From Bordetella parapertussis (GTDB lineage: Bacteria > Pseudomonadota > Gammaproteobacteria > Burkholderiales > Burkholderiaceae_B), in contig CAMDFD010000012.1 in the NCBI GenBank assembly GCA_945897365.1, forward strand, positions 1 to 64,000: a DNA stretch of 64,000 nucleotides. The letters run 5' to 3'. Every line of letters begins with the position of its first letter. Within the stretch, counting starts at the first letter, position 1. Both the position numbers and the translations under genes were made by a program. Below the pieces are notes generated by a model, which was given only the letters and a program-made list of their open reading frames with translations, was not told where the DNA came from and made no database searches. Below, piece by piece: positions 31,775-40,429 of the stretch.

Positions 31775-32935
31775 ATGAAAATCCATGAGTATCAAGGCAA
31801 AGAATTGCTTCGGAAGTTTGGCGTAGTTGTTCCTCAAGGCTTTCCCGCGTTTACCGTGGACGAGGCCGTAGACGCTGCTAAAAAACTCGGTGGCCCCGTT
31901 TGGGTGGTCAAAGCGCAGATTCACGCAGGTGGTCGAGGTAAGGGCGGTGGCGTCAAGCTCGCGCGATCGATCGACGAAGTGCGCCAGATCTCGTCTGACA
32001 TCTTGGGTATGCAGCTGATCACGCATCAGACAAGCCCCCAGGGTCAAAAAGTGCGTCGCCTATTGGTCGAAGAGGGCGCAGACATCAAAAAGGAATACTA
32101 CGTCGGGATCGTGACAGATCGTGGGACACAGCGTGTCTGCGTGATGGCATCGAGCGAAGGTGGCATGGATGTTGAAGAAGTTGCCGAAAAGCACCCTGAA
32201 AAAATTCTCAAAGTGTTTGTGGATCCTGGTCAGGGCCTGACAGACAAAGAAGCCGCAGATCTCGCGCGTGGTATTGGTGTGCCTGAGGCTTCTATTGCCA
32301 AGGCATGCGCAGAGTTTCAAAAACTCTACAAAGCCTACTGGGAAACGGATGCTTCACTGGCTGAAATCAATCCTCTGATTTTGACGGGTTCGGGCGATAT
32401 CATCGCACTCGACGCCAAGTTCAACTTTGATCCTAACGCTTTGTTCCGTCATCCAGAGATCGTCGCGTATCGCGACTTGGACGAAGAGGACCCCGCCGAG
32501 ATCGAAGCCAGCAAGCATGAGCTCGCTTATATTCAGCTCGATGGCAATATTGGTTGTTTGGTCAACGGCGCAGGTCTTGCGATGGCGACGATGGACACCA
32601 TCAAACTGTTCGGCGGTGAACCCGCGAACTTTCTGGATGTGGGCGGCAGTGCCACGGCAGAGCGTGTCACCGAAGCCTTCAAGATCATGCTTGCAAACAA
32701 GGGCACCAAAGCAATTTTGGTCAATATTTTTGGCGGTATTATGCGTTGCGATGTGATTGCCGAGGGCATCATCATCGCGTGCAAGGCGGTCAACCTCAGC
32801 GTGCCTCTTGTGGTGCGTATGAAGGGTACCAACGAAGAGTTGGGCAAGAAAATGTTGGCCGATTCTGGCCTGCCTATCATCAGCGCTGACACGATGGCCG
32901 ATGCGGCCACCCGCGTCGTCGCAGCAGCCAAATAA
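31775..32935 (+). CDS. sucC: Succinyl-CoA synthetase beta subunit
   Basis: The 386-residue protein is SucC: MKIHEYQGKELLRKFGV at the start, the ATP-grasp fold (VVKAQIHAGGRGKGGGVK), ALDAKFNFD and the C-terminal CoA ligase domain (FLDVGGSATAERV). With SucD it forms the enzyme (EC 6.2.1.5) that makes succinate and a nucleoside triphosphate from succinyl-CoA in the citric acid cycle. Length matches the family. sucD begins 19 bases after it. Confidence 0.97.
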   Translation: MKIHEYQGKELLRKFGVVVPQGFPAFTVDEAVDAAKKLGGPVWVVKAQIHAGGRGKGGGVKLARSIDEVRQISSDILGMQLITHQTSPQGQKVRRLLVEEGADIKKEYYVGIVTDRGTQRVCVMASSEGGMDVEEVAEKHPEKILKVFVDPGQGLTDKEAADLARGIGVPEASIAKACAEFQKLYKAYWETDASLAEINPLILTGSGDIIALDAKFNFDPNALFRHPEIVAYRDLDEEDPAEIEASKHELAYIQLDGNIGCLVNGAGLAMATMDTIKLFGGEPANFLDVGGSATAERVTEAFKIMLANKGTKAILVNIFGGIMRCDVIAEGIIIACKAVNLSVPLVVRMKGTNEELGKKMLADSGLPIISADTMADAATRVVAAAK

Positions 32936-32954
32936 TTCTGCCAGGGATTCTGAA

Positions 32955-33836
32955 ATGTCGATTCTGATCAACAAAGATACTAAAGTCATCACCCAAGGGA
33001 TTACCGGTAAAACCGGTCAGTTCCACACCCGTACTTCGCGTGCCTATGCGAATGGACAAGCCGCCTTTGTTGCCGGCGTTCATCCCAAAAAGGCGGGTGA
33101 AAATTTCGAAGGTATCCCGATTTTCGCGTCAGTTAAAGACGCAAAAGCCGAAACGGGTGCCAATGTTTCCGTGATTTATGTCCCGCCTGCGGGCGCTGCC
33201 GCCGCAATCTGGGAAGGCATTGAAGCCGAATTGGATTTGGTGATTTGTATCACCGAAGGTATTCCTGTTCGCGACCTGCTCGAAATCAAAGATCGTATGG
33301 CAAAAATGAACAGCAAGACTTTGCTGCTTGGACCCAATTGCCCAGGGTTGATTACGCCAGACGAAATCAAAATTGGCATCATGCCCGGACACATCCATCG
33401 CAAGGGTCGCATCGGTATTGTCAGCCGTTCAGGCACCCTGACCTACGAAGCCGTAGCACAGGTCACTGAGCTGGGCCTCGGACAATCCAGCGCAGTGGGC
33501 ATTGGTGGTGATCCCATCAATGGTCTGAAGCATATTGATGTGCTCAAATTGTTCAACGAAGATCCTGACACCGATGCCGTGATCATGATCGGTGAAATCG
33601 GTGGTCCTGACGAAGTCAATGCGGCTTTGTGGGCCAAAGAGAACATGAAGAAGCCGATGGTTGGCTTTATCGCAGGTGTCACCGCACCGGCTGGTAAGCG
33701 CATGGGTCACGCTGGCGCCTTGATTTCTGGCGGAGCAGATACAGCAGACGCCAAGCTTGAAATCATGGAAGCATGTGGCATTCGTACGACGAAAAATCCC
33801 TCTGAAATGGGCAAGCTTCTCAAGTCAGTATTGTAA
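32955..33836 (+). CDS. sucD: Succinyl-CoA synthetase alpha subunit
   Basis: The 293-residue protein is SucD: the N-terminal CoA-binding domain begins MSILINKDTKVITQGITG. The phosphorylated active-site histidine lies in the late block GKRMGHAGALISGG. I use ATG 32955; a start at 32901 inside sucC would add 18 residues unlike the family. It works with SucC in the citric acid cycle. A strong terminator follows 38 bases downstream. Confidence 0.97.
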   Translation: MSILINKDTKVITQGITGKTGQFHTRTSRAYANGQAAFVAGVHPKKAGENFEGIPIFASVKDAKAETGANVSVIYVPPAGAAAAIWEGIEAELDLVICITEGIPVRDLLEIKDRMAKMNSKTLLLGPNCPGLITPDEIKIGIMPGHIHRKGRIGIVSRSGTLTYEAVAQVTELGLGQSSAVGIGGDPINGLKHIDVLKLFNEDPDTDAVIMIGEIGGPDEVNAALWAKENMKKPMVGFIAGVTAPAGKRMGHAGALISGGADTADAKLEIMEACGIRTTKNPSEMGKLLKSVL

Positions 33837-34031
33837 AAAAACAATGCTCTAACTGACAGTTGCTCTGCTTAAAGCGCCGGCGTGTCTCAGACGTGCCGGC
33901 GTTTTATTTTCTAAAGAGTTATTCCAAATCAAGCGGTATTCATCGCTTTGCTGAATAAATCGGCAGTCCGTGTTCAAATCGGATGCGTAGATGTTTGAAT
34001 TCAAATTTTGCATGGATGAATGACAGGACAA
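33837..34031. other. Gene-free stretch between sucD and the small membrane peptide
   Basis: Apart from the sucD terminator, this interval contains no convincing gene. The AT-rich part from about 33905 to 34020 should hold the promoter for the downstream hem genes, but no clear -35/-10 pair was assigned. Confidence 0.4.
33874..33910 (+). terminator. Intrinsic terminator after sucD
   Basis: CGCCGGC (33875-33881) pairs with GCCGGCG (33895-33901), with further pairs inside (GTGTCT against AGACGT). The descending arm is followed by TTTTATTTT. It ends the sucCD transcript. Confidence 0.88.
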
Positions 34032-34034
34032 ATG

Positions 34035-34139
34035 ATGGAAAACAATAAGCCCAAGCGCAGCTTGACCATATTGCAGTGGCTCGGATTGCTCGGCGTGATT
34101 GGAATTGCACTGACGATTCTCTTGAATTATTTGCGCTGA
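34035..34139 (+). CDS. 34-residue single-helix membrane peptide
   Basis: A short frame encodes MENNKPKRSLTILQWLGLLG followed by VIGIALTILLNYLR. It has a basic, hydrophilic N-terminus and one strong membrane helix, the typical make-up of a real bacterial small membrane protein. ATG codons stand at 34032 and 34035, after the weak site AGGACAA. The stop lies 10 bases before the hemC start, so it may lead the hem operon. The function is unknown. Confidence 0.6.
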   Translation: MENNKPKRSLTILQWLGLLGVIGIALTILLNYLR

Positions 34140-34149
34140 GAGTGATCGA

Positions 34150-35082
34150 GTGGCCTCTAGAAAACTAGTGATAGCAACCCGTGCCAGCCGCCTTGCGTTG
34201 TGGCAGGCCGAACATGTGCAGTCGCGCTTACTCTCGATTTATCCACAGATGCAGGTTGAATTACTCAAGCTCAGCACGCGCGGCGATCAGATCCTTGATC
34301 GGAGTCTTTCAAAAGTAGGTGGTAAAGGGCTCTTTATTAAAGAGCTCGAATATGCGTTATTGGATGGACGCGCCGATTTGGCGGTGCATTCGCTCAAGGA
34401 CGTTCCCGTCGATATGGAAGCTCCCTTTGAGCTTTCAACGGTTCTGGCGCGTGCGGACTGTCGAGACGCTTTTGTATCCAATGATTACGTCGCTTTGTCT
34501 GACTTGCCACCTGGCGCGATCGTCGGTACCTCAAGTTTGCGACGCGAAGCGCAGCTCAAAGCACGATTCCCTGCGCTCGTGATTCATGCCTTGCGAGGGA
34601 ATTTGGATACGCGTCTGGGCAAGCTCGATAGCGGTCAATATGCTGCCATTATTCTTGCCGCAGCGGGACTGGAGCGCTTGGGTCTGGGTCACCGCATTCG
34701 CTCTAGGATGACAACGGAGGCTTCGCTTCCTGCCGCAGGACAAGGCGCGCTCGGGATAGAAATTTTGGCGTCACGCTCGGATCTCCGAGAGCTGCTGGCA
34801 CCACTCTCTTGTCCGGACACAACGGTGTGCGCGCTTGCCGAGCGCGCAGTTTCCCGAGCCCTCGGTGGCTCGTGTCAGGTGCCCCTAGCAGCCTACGCAC
34901 AGCTCGAAGGTACGCAGCTCAAGTTGCAAGCTTTGGTCGCAACGCCAGACGGTCAAACGATTTATCGTGCTGAGCTTACAGGGCCTTCGGCTCAAGCGGA
35001 GCTTTTGGGATCCACTGTCGCCCAAGCCTTATTGGCGCAAGGAGCAGGTGAGCTCTTGGCGCGTTTGTCCGAGTCCTCCTGA
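34150..35082 (+). CDS. hemC: Hydroxymethylbilane synthase (porphobilinogen deaminase)
   Basis: The 310-residue protein is HemC (EC 2.5.1.61), which joins four porphobilinogens into hydroxymethylbilane. Visible blocks are IATRASRLALWQAEHV, STRGDQILDRSLSKVGGKGLF with the following acidic loop, HSLKDVP, and the dipyrromethane cofactor attachment C242 (GGSCQVP). The start is GTG, 10 bases after the small membrane peptide. hemD, hemX and hemY follow in order, forming the usual betaproteobacterial operon. Confidence 0.96.
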   Translation: MASRKLVIATRASRLALWQAEHVQSRLLSIYPQMQVELLKLSTRGDQILDRSLSKVGGKGLFIKELEYALLDGRADLAVHSLKDVPVDMEAPFELSTVLARADCRDAFVSNDYVALSDLPPGAIVGTSSLRREAQLKARFPALVIHALRGNLDTRLGKLDSGQYAAIILAAAGLERLGLGHRIRSRMTTEASLPAAGQGALGIEILASRSDLRELLAPLSCPDTTVCALAERAVSRALGGSCQVPLAAYAQLEGTQLKLQALVATPDGQTIYRAELTGPSAQAELLGSTVAQALLAQGAGELLARLSESS

Positions 35083-35088
35083 TACCCC

Positions 35089-35919
35089 ATGGCGCAGCCT
35101 CAACATACTGCGATTCTGACGCGACCTGCGGGTCGCAATACGATCGTGATGCGCGAACTGCTTCGACGCGGTTGGTCTGTGTTGGAGTGTCCTGCTTTGG
35201 ATATCCGTGAAGTAGTCGCAATCACCGGAGAGTGTCCCCGTCCGGAGCTTTTTGATTTGGTGGTGTTCGTCAGTCGAGCCGCTGTGACGGGCTATCACAG
35301 TCAGTTGCTCAGCGCAGGGATCGCAGCTTGGCCGCTGTCCACGCGAGTCGCCTGTATGGGGCCAGTGACAGCCAGTGCGATACGCAGAGTGTTTGGTGAC
35401 GGCCTTGACGTCCTTCATCCCGCCTCTGAGCTTGCGCAGGATTCGGAGTCATTATGGCCAATCTTGTTTGCGCTTGAACATCCTGTCGAACGCGTGTTGA
35501 TTGTGCGGGGACAAGACGGTCGTGATTGGTTGAGTCAACGTTTGAGCCAGCGTGGCGCCAACGTTGTGCTGCATCAGGCCTATCAACGCCAGTCCGCACA
35601 ATGGCCCACTTTGTTAAATGAGCATTTAGCCGCACTGAGCCGCCAAAATGCACTTCCCACATGGTTGTTGACGAGTGCGCATGGTATAGAGGCTCTTTAC
35701 AAAAATCTCGAAGCCTTGGGCCTGTTGGGATGGTTTGCCGAGAGTTCGTTCGTACTGACACACGAACGACTCAAACCTCTTCTTTTTAAGTTGTTAGAAC
35801 CGCATTTCAACAGCGGTTTCACGACGATGAAGTGTGTGGTGGCCAGCCCCGAAGACGAGGTCATTTTGACAAGATTCGAGCAGATTTCTCGTGTTCAGGC
35901 GCCAAGTACGCAAGTTTGA
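35089..35919 (+). CDS. hemD: Uroporphyrinogen-III synthase
   Basis: The 276-residue protein follows hemC by six bases and has the bilobal HemD fold: an N-terminal strand with AILTRPAGRN, VVFVSRAAV, and a second lobe with ERVLIVRGQDGRDWL. HemD (EC 4.2.1.75) closes hydroxymethylbilane with inversion of ring D. The family is poorly conserved, so the call rests on these blocks and the hemC-hemX neighbourhood. Confidence 0.92.
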   Translation: MAQPQHTAILTRPAGRNTIVMRELLRRGWSVLECPALDIREVVAITGECPRPELFDLVVFVSRAAVTGYHSQLLSAGIAAWPLSTRVACMGPVTASAIRRVFGDGLDVLHPASELAQDSESLWPILFALEHPVERVLIVRGQDGRDWLSQRLSQRGANVVLHQAYQRQSAQWPTLLNEHLAALSRQNALPTWLLTSAHGIEALYKNLEALGLLGWFAESSFVLTHERLKPLLFKLLEPHFNSGFTTMKCVVASPEDEVILTRFEQISRVQAPSTQV

Positions 35920-35954
35920 ACGATTTTTTCTAGCGCTACGGCTACAATTGGCGT

Positions 35955-37118
35955 ATGACTGAAGCCCATACTCCTAGCCCCCCACAGCCAAGTGCTGCAT
36001 TACTGAAAGGTAAAAAGCGCACGAGTGGTCCTTCATGGCCGATTTTGCTTGCCATCATATTTTTGCTGGTCGCGCTTGTTGCGGCCGGTGGTACTTGGTT
36101 TTTGCAAAAACGTTTTGAACAGACCGGTCGCGAGTTCGCCAAGCAGGTTCAGGGGCTGACCTCCCAGCTCAATGAGGCCCGCCAGGACTCAACGCAGGCC
36201 CTAGGGCAGGCGCAGTCCCAAGCCCGTCGTATCGCTCAGCTCGAACAAGCACAGCTCGAGGCCAAGAGCCAGTATGCCGCCTTGGAACAAATTTGGGCGG
36301 GTGCAAACAAGGGCATGGAGGATGTCATACTCGCCAATGATGTTGACCGTCTCTTAACGACGGCCAATCAACAACTCCGCTTGGCAGGTAACGTCAACAA
36401 TGCGATTGTGACCCTCGAGGCTGCCCAGTCTTTATTAGCGCGTGCTGACCGTGCCCGCTTTGCCGGGGTGCAGCGTGCGATCAGTCTTGATCTCGATCGG
36501 TTGAGATCGGTTCCATTGATCGACATCACGCAATTGTCCAGCCGGCTTGAGACGCTCAGTGCCTTGGTGGCGCGTGCGCCTTTGCTTTTGCCGGATGCGG
36601 CGGCGCCCGTGATCGCGAACGAGGCACCGTCAGTCCAGAGCGTACCCACGCCCTCCGGGACTGCTCAAGCACCATCCCCTGCGTTGCCTTCTACGCAACA
36701 GCCGTGGTGGCAACGTGCGCTTGATCAATCCCTCTTGTGGTCAAAGTCTGCTGCTGCAATGGTGGCGCGTGAATTCGCTGGGGTGGTGAGCATCCAGCGC
36801 GTCAGTGACGCCAACGCGCTCATGATGTCACCTGAGCAGGGGGCACTGTTGCGGGCGAATCTACGTACGCGTGTGTTGACGGCGCAGATGGCGCTTTTGA
36901 TGAATCAGGCACCTGTCTGGCGAGCGGAGCTTGCTCAAGTTCAGCAGAGCTTGGTTTCTCGTTTCGATCCCAAGGCAACTGATACGATCGCAGCACTTCG
37001 TCTGGTTCAGGAGTTGGCGGCCATACAAATCGCGGTTAGCTTGCCAAGCATCAAAGACAGTTTGTCTGCTCTTGAGTCGGTGCGCTCTTCAGAGCCTGGT
37101 CCCGCGGGCGGACAATAA
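35955..37118 (+). CDS. hemX: HemX-like membrane protein
   Basis: The 387-residue protein has a proline-rich cytoplasmic N-terminus, one membrane helix (about 28-50, PILLAIIFLLVALVAAGG), a coiled coil (about 50-115) and a helical domain. This matches HemX proteins, often labelled uroporphyrinogen-III C-methyltransferase although they lack a recognisable SAM fold. A proline/alanine-rich linker lies near residues 217-247. It is encoded between hemD and hemY and is thought to help organise late heme synthesis at the membrane. Confidence 0.88.
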   Translation: MTEAHTPSPPQPSAALLKGKKRTSGPSWPILLAIIFLLVALVAAGGTWFLQKRFEQTGREFAKQVQGLTSQLNEARQDSTQALGQAQSQARRIAQLEQAQLEAKSQYAALEQIWAGANKGMEDVILANDVDRLLTTANQQLRLAGNVNNAIVTLEAAQSLLARADRARFAGVQRAISLDLDRLRSVPLIDITQLSSRLETLSALVARAPLLLPDAAAPVIANEAPSVQSVPTPSGTAQAPSPALPSTQQPWWQRALDQSLLWSKSAAAMVAREFAGVVSIQRVSDANALMMSPEQGALLRANLRTRVLTAQMALLMNQAPVWRAELAQVQQSLVSRFDPKATDTIAALRLVQELAAIQIAVSLPSIKDSLSALESVRSSEPGPAGGQ

Positions 37119-37120
37119 TT

Positions 37121-38659
37121 ATGCGGACTTGGTTTTGGACGCTCGTATTATTGACCGCTGCCGTATTATTGGCTGTTGTCCTGAGAGAAAATACCGGTCA
37201 CGTTTTAATTCTCGTCAATGACTGGCGCGTTCAGGTCTCGTTGGCGTTAGCCGTCGTGTCTTTGCTGGCTTTGTTTGTAATGGTGTATTGGCTCATACGC
37301 TTAGCCGCATGGCTCAGTGCGATTCCATTACGTGTGCGCGGCTGGAGTTCGCGACGTCGTGTTCGACGAGACCAAGAGCTGCTCGAACAGGGCTGGACTG
37401 AGTTATTGGAGGGACGGTACTCCCACGCAGAAAAAGATCTGACCAAGCTTTTTGGTCGTAGCAAGGATGCGAGCCGTCAGGTGTTGGCGGCTTTGTCTGC
37501 AGCCAGAGCTGCCCATGCGCTTGGCGAGTTTGGTCGACGCGATCATATGATTACGCTTGCCAAAGAAAAGGCTTCCGATGATCAAGCCCTCAAAGAAGCG
37601 ATTGCAACCGCAGCGGCGGATCTGTATTTAGATCAAGGCATGGCTGCGCAAGCACTCGAAGAACTCCTGCCCTTGCAAGAAAGTGGTGCGCGCCACATCC
37701 ATACCCTGCGCCTATTGCTCAGGGCTTACAAGCAGCTCGATCGCAACGAGCAGGTCTTTACGCTTGCGCGCACGCTCAATCGCCGTGGAGCCTTGCACGA
37801 CTCGGAAGCCCGACACATGATTGAGGCGGCTGCCGCTGCGCACTTGCGCGAAACGACGTATTCGGGTGATTGGAAAGCTTTTTGGAAAAACTTAAAGTCC
37901 GAGGAGCGTACCCTGACCGACGTTGCCTTGGCCGGTTCGGCTGCGTTTGAAGCCAATGGACTCTTGGACGATGCTTCTAAAACCCTAGAGCAGTCCATTC
38001 CACTCTCTTTTGATCCGCGCTTGCTAGCCGCTTATTCGCGCGCTGAGCCCTCTCAAGTCAAACGACGACTCGAAAAAGCCGAGGCCTGGGTGCCAACACG
38101 TCCCAATGACCCTGACTTATTGGCCGCGATCGGTCATTTATGTCTGGTTGGTCAGATTTGGGGACAAGCAGAAAATTATTTATCGCGTAGTTTGTCAAAA
38201 CGTGCAGATGCTCGGGTTCATGCTTTGCTAGGGAGTCTGTACGACAAGCTTGATCGTCCAAACGACGCTGCTGCGCAGTGGCGTATGGCAACAGCAGTGA
38301 GTGCTGCGCTCCCCGTACTGGCTTCGACTTCGTTCTTGCCGATTGCTGATACGGCAGATGATCCGGGTGTCCTGCACGCTGAAGGGTTGGCCTATCTCTC
38401 GGAAAGCGGTTTTCCAACGAATTGGGATAGAGAGTCCGCCTTGGATGCTCAGGCCAATACTCAGGCCAATACTCAGGACAATGTGATGAGCGCACCACAG
38501 TCGCCAAACTCCGTCAGTTCTGGCTTGCCTCATGAGGCATCGATTTTACAGCCTGGTCGCGATAGCCTCGACGACTACTTCGACAGCGCTCCTGTTGCTG
38601 GATTGGGTGAACCCGCCCCGGTGATCACGCTTGCGCCCTTGCCAGAAAAAAAGTCTTAA
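37121..38659 (+). CDS. hemY: Heme biosynthesis protein HemY (TPR)
   Basis: The 512-residue protein has two N-terminal membrane helices (WFWTLVLLTAAVLLAVVL and LALAVVSLLALFVMVYWLI) followed by TPR-like helices, matching proteobacterial HemY (not the protoporphyrinogen oxidase of Bacillus with the same name). It starts two bases after hemX ends. The C-terminal tail contains a short in-frame duplication (QANTQANTQDN, around 38448-38481) and is low in complexity. It probably acts with HemX at the inner membrane. Confidence 0.9.
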   Translation: MRTWFWTLVLLTAAVLLAVVLRENTGHVLILVNDWRVQVSLALAVVSLLALFVMVYWLIRLAAWLSAIPLRVRGWSSRRRVRRDQELLEQGWTELLEGRYSHAEKDLTKLFGRSKDASRQVLAALSAARAAHALGEFGRRDHMITLAKEKASDDQALKEAIATAAADLYLDQGMAAQALEELLPLQESGARHIHTLRLLLRAYKQLDRNEQVFTLARTLNRRGALHDSEARHMIEAAAAAHLRETTYSGDWKAFWKNLKSEERTLTDVALAGSAAFEANGLLDDASKTLEQSIPLSFDPRLLAAYSRAEPSQVKRRLEKAEAWVPTRPNDPDLLAAIGHLCLVGQIWGQAENYLSRSLSKRADARVHALLGSLYDKLDRPNDAAAQWRMATAVSAALPVLASTSFLPIADTADDPGVLHAEGLAYLSESGFPTNWDRESALDAQANTQANTQDNVMSAPQSPNSVSSGLPHEASILQPGRDSLDDYFDSAPVAGLGEPAPVITLAPLPEKKS

Positions 38660-38694
38660 TTTTTCATATCCAAACTTTCAGGACGTCAATCAAC

Positions 38695-39393
38695 ATGTCT
38701 GACTTTGTATTCGAGCCGCAGGCAACCATCGGCTTGCCCGTCGTGGGCAGTAGTAAGCTTTTTCCAGTGCGTCGTGTGTATTGTGTGGGCCGCAACTATG
38801 CCGAGCATGCCAAAGAGATGGGTTTTACGGGCCGTGAAGATCCGTTTTTTTTCTGTAAGCCTGCCGATGCCTTGATTCCTATTCCAGCAGGTCAAGCGGG
38901 CAAGATGCCTTATCCAGTTAAAACTTCAAATTTGCATTACGAGATGGAGTTGGTTGTTGCGCTTGACCGGGGTGGTCGTGACATCCCTGTGGACAAAGCA
39001 AACGAATGCGTCTTTGGTTACGCCTTGGGTCTCGATATGACGCGTCGTGATTTGCAAGGTGAGGCAAAAAAACAAGGCAGGCCTTGGGAAGTGGGCAAGG
39101 GCTTTGATCAGTCAGGACCGATTGGTCCACTTCACCCAAAGTCTGCAACGGGTGTTTTGGCGCAGGGCAATATTTCACTGCATGTGAATGGTCAGCAAAA
39201 ACAGACCAGCGATTTGTCACAAATGATTTGGAATATTCCTGAGAGTATTTCCTATCTCTCAGGTTTATTCGAACTCAAGGCCGGAGACCTTATTTTTACC
39301 GGTACGCCTGAGGGCGTGGGTGCGGTCGTCAAAGGTGACAAACTCGTGGGTCAGATCGCCGGCCTCGGTGAGTTCGAAGTTCATATCGTTTAA
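38695..39393 (+). CDS. Fumarylacetoacetate-hydrolase-family protein, fumarylpyruvate-hydrolase-like
   Basis: The 232-residue protein carries the FAH domain: VYCVGRNYAEHAKEMG, FFFCKPADAL, metal-binding glutamates in HYEMELVVALDRGG, and TGTPEGVGAV. It resembles fumarylpyruvate hydrolases of the gentisate pathway (NagK type), which split fumarylpyruvate to fumarate and pyruvate, but no gentisate dioxygenase gene is nearby. It may act on another acylpyruvate. The gene stands 35 bases after hemY and converges on the lyase gene; a weak hairpin overlaps both stop regions. Confidence 0.82.
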   Translation: MSDFVFEPQATIGLPVVGSSKLFPVRRVYCVGRNYAEHAKEMGFTGREDPFFFCKPADALIPIPAGQAGKMPYPVKTSNLHYEMELVVALDRGGRDIPVDKANECVFGYALGLDMTRRDLQGEAKKQGRPWEVGKGFDQSGPIGPLHPKSATGVLAQGNISLHVNGQQKQTSDLSQMIWNIPESISYLSGLFELKAGDLIFTGTPEGVGAVVKGDKLVGQIAGLGEFEVHIV

Positions 39394-39408
39394 GTCGACT
39401 GCGAGCCC

Positions 39409-40362
39409 TTAAACGGGCTTGCCAATGTCGGCAGCATAGGCCGGGGCGGGATGCAGCGTGTTTCTTGCGCCCGCCTTGAGTAACTGGCTCGGCACATCGT
39501 GACCGATTAGACCAGGCAGCATCGCGGAGACCTTCAAGAGTCGATCGAGATCGATGCGGGTGTCAAAGCCCTCGAGCTCAAGCATGTGAACCATGTCTTC
39601 CGTGCAGGCATTGCCACTGGCACCAGGCGCGTAGGGGCATCCCCCGATTCCACCCAACGAGGCATCAAAGCGGTCGATCCCAGCGCTGATGGCAGCGAGG
39701 ACATTGGCCTGGGCCATCGAGCGTGTGTTGTGGAAATGCAGGGTAAAAACCATGTCAGGAAAGAGTGCTTTTGCGCGTGTCGCAATCGAACGGACTTGCG
39801 AAGGGTAGGCCATGCCCGTGGTGTCGCAAAGCGTCGCGCGTTTGACGCCTAGGTTGGCAAAGCGCTCAACCCAGCGCATGACTTCATCTTCGCTGACATC
39901 GCCTTCCATCGGGCAGCCGAACGTTGTCGATAGCGATATATTGATTGCGACGGCGCTACCAGAAATAGCCGAGACCACTTGCTCTAATTGAGTAAAAGAC
40001 TGCTCTCTCGTCATGCGCAGATTTGAGCGATTGTGGGTTTCGCTCATGGACATCACGAGATTGGCTTCATCGATACCGCACGACAGCGCGCGCTCAGCAC
40101 CGCGTACGTTGGGCACGAGTACAGTGTATTCCACACCGGGTTGACGCGTGATTTCGTGCATGACGCGTTCTGCGTCGCGTAGGGCCGGAATGGCTTTGGG
40201 AGAGGTAAAGGAGGTGACTTCAATCTTGGCAAAGCCACATTGACTCAAGGCATCGATCACGCGAACCTTATCTTCGGTTTCGATAAACTGAGCCTCGTTT
40301 TGAAAGCCATCGCGCGTGGCGACTTCTTGCATGTAAATTCTGGGTCGGATAATTTGCGTCAT
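39409..40362 (-). CDS. HMG-CoA-lyase-family aldol lyase
   Basis: The 317-residue TIM-barrel lyase has the family residues R17 and D18 (TRDGFQ), H209 and H211 (LHFHNTR), and the catalytic C242 in GGCPYAPGASGN. Such enzymes split 3-hydroxy-3-methylglutaryl-CoA (EC 4.1.3.4) or citramalyl-CoA. Its place after a CaiB-type CoA transferase and a LeuC/LeuD pair favours a citramalyl-CoA-type substrate giving acetyl-CoA and pyruvate; this is inference. It is the last gene of the minus-strand run. Leucine catabolism is the alternative, but the genes for isovaleryl-CoA oxidation are absent here. Confidence 0.85.
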   Translation of the reverse strand: MTQIIRPRIYMQEVATRDGFQNEAQFIETEDKVRVIDALSQCGFAKIEVTSFTSPKAIPALRDAERVMHEITRQPGVEYTVLVPNVRGAERALSCGIDEANLVMSMSETHNRSNLRMTREQSFTQLEQVVSAISGSAVAINISLSTTFGCPMEGDVSEDEVMRWVERFANLGVKRATLCDTTGMAYPSQVRSIATRAKALFPDMVFTLHFHNTRSMAQANVLAAISAGIDRFDASLGGIGGCPYAPGASGNACTEDMVHMLELEGFDTRIDLDRLLKVSAMLPGLIGHDVPSQLLKAGARNTLHPAPAYAADIGKPV

Positions 40363-40429
40363 GATGTGCTATGTGTCTGTGTATGTGTTTGTATGTTTAA
40401 GTCATCTAGCTTAATAAAGTGTCAGTGGC

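Noticed and set aside
35309..35761. A 150-codon frame antisense to hemD
   Set aside because: It lies fully within hemD, without a ribosome site or recognisable domain.
39401..39422. Hairpin across the stop codon between the FAH-family gene and the lyase gene
   Set aside because: AGCCC/GGGCT with partial extension can pair, but there is no T tract on either strand, so a terminator call is not supported.
40363..40400. TG-rich stretch considered as a microsatellite
   Set aside because: The TGTG pattern is irregular and short, in a normal 67-base intergenic gap; no clean repeat unit.
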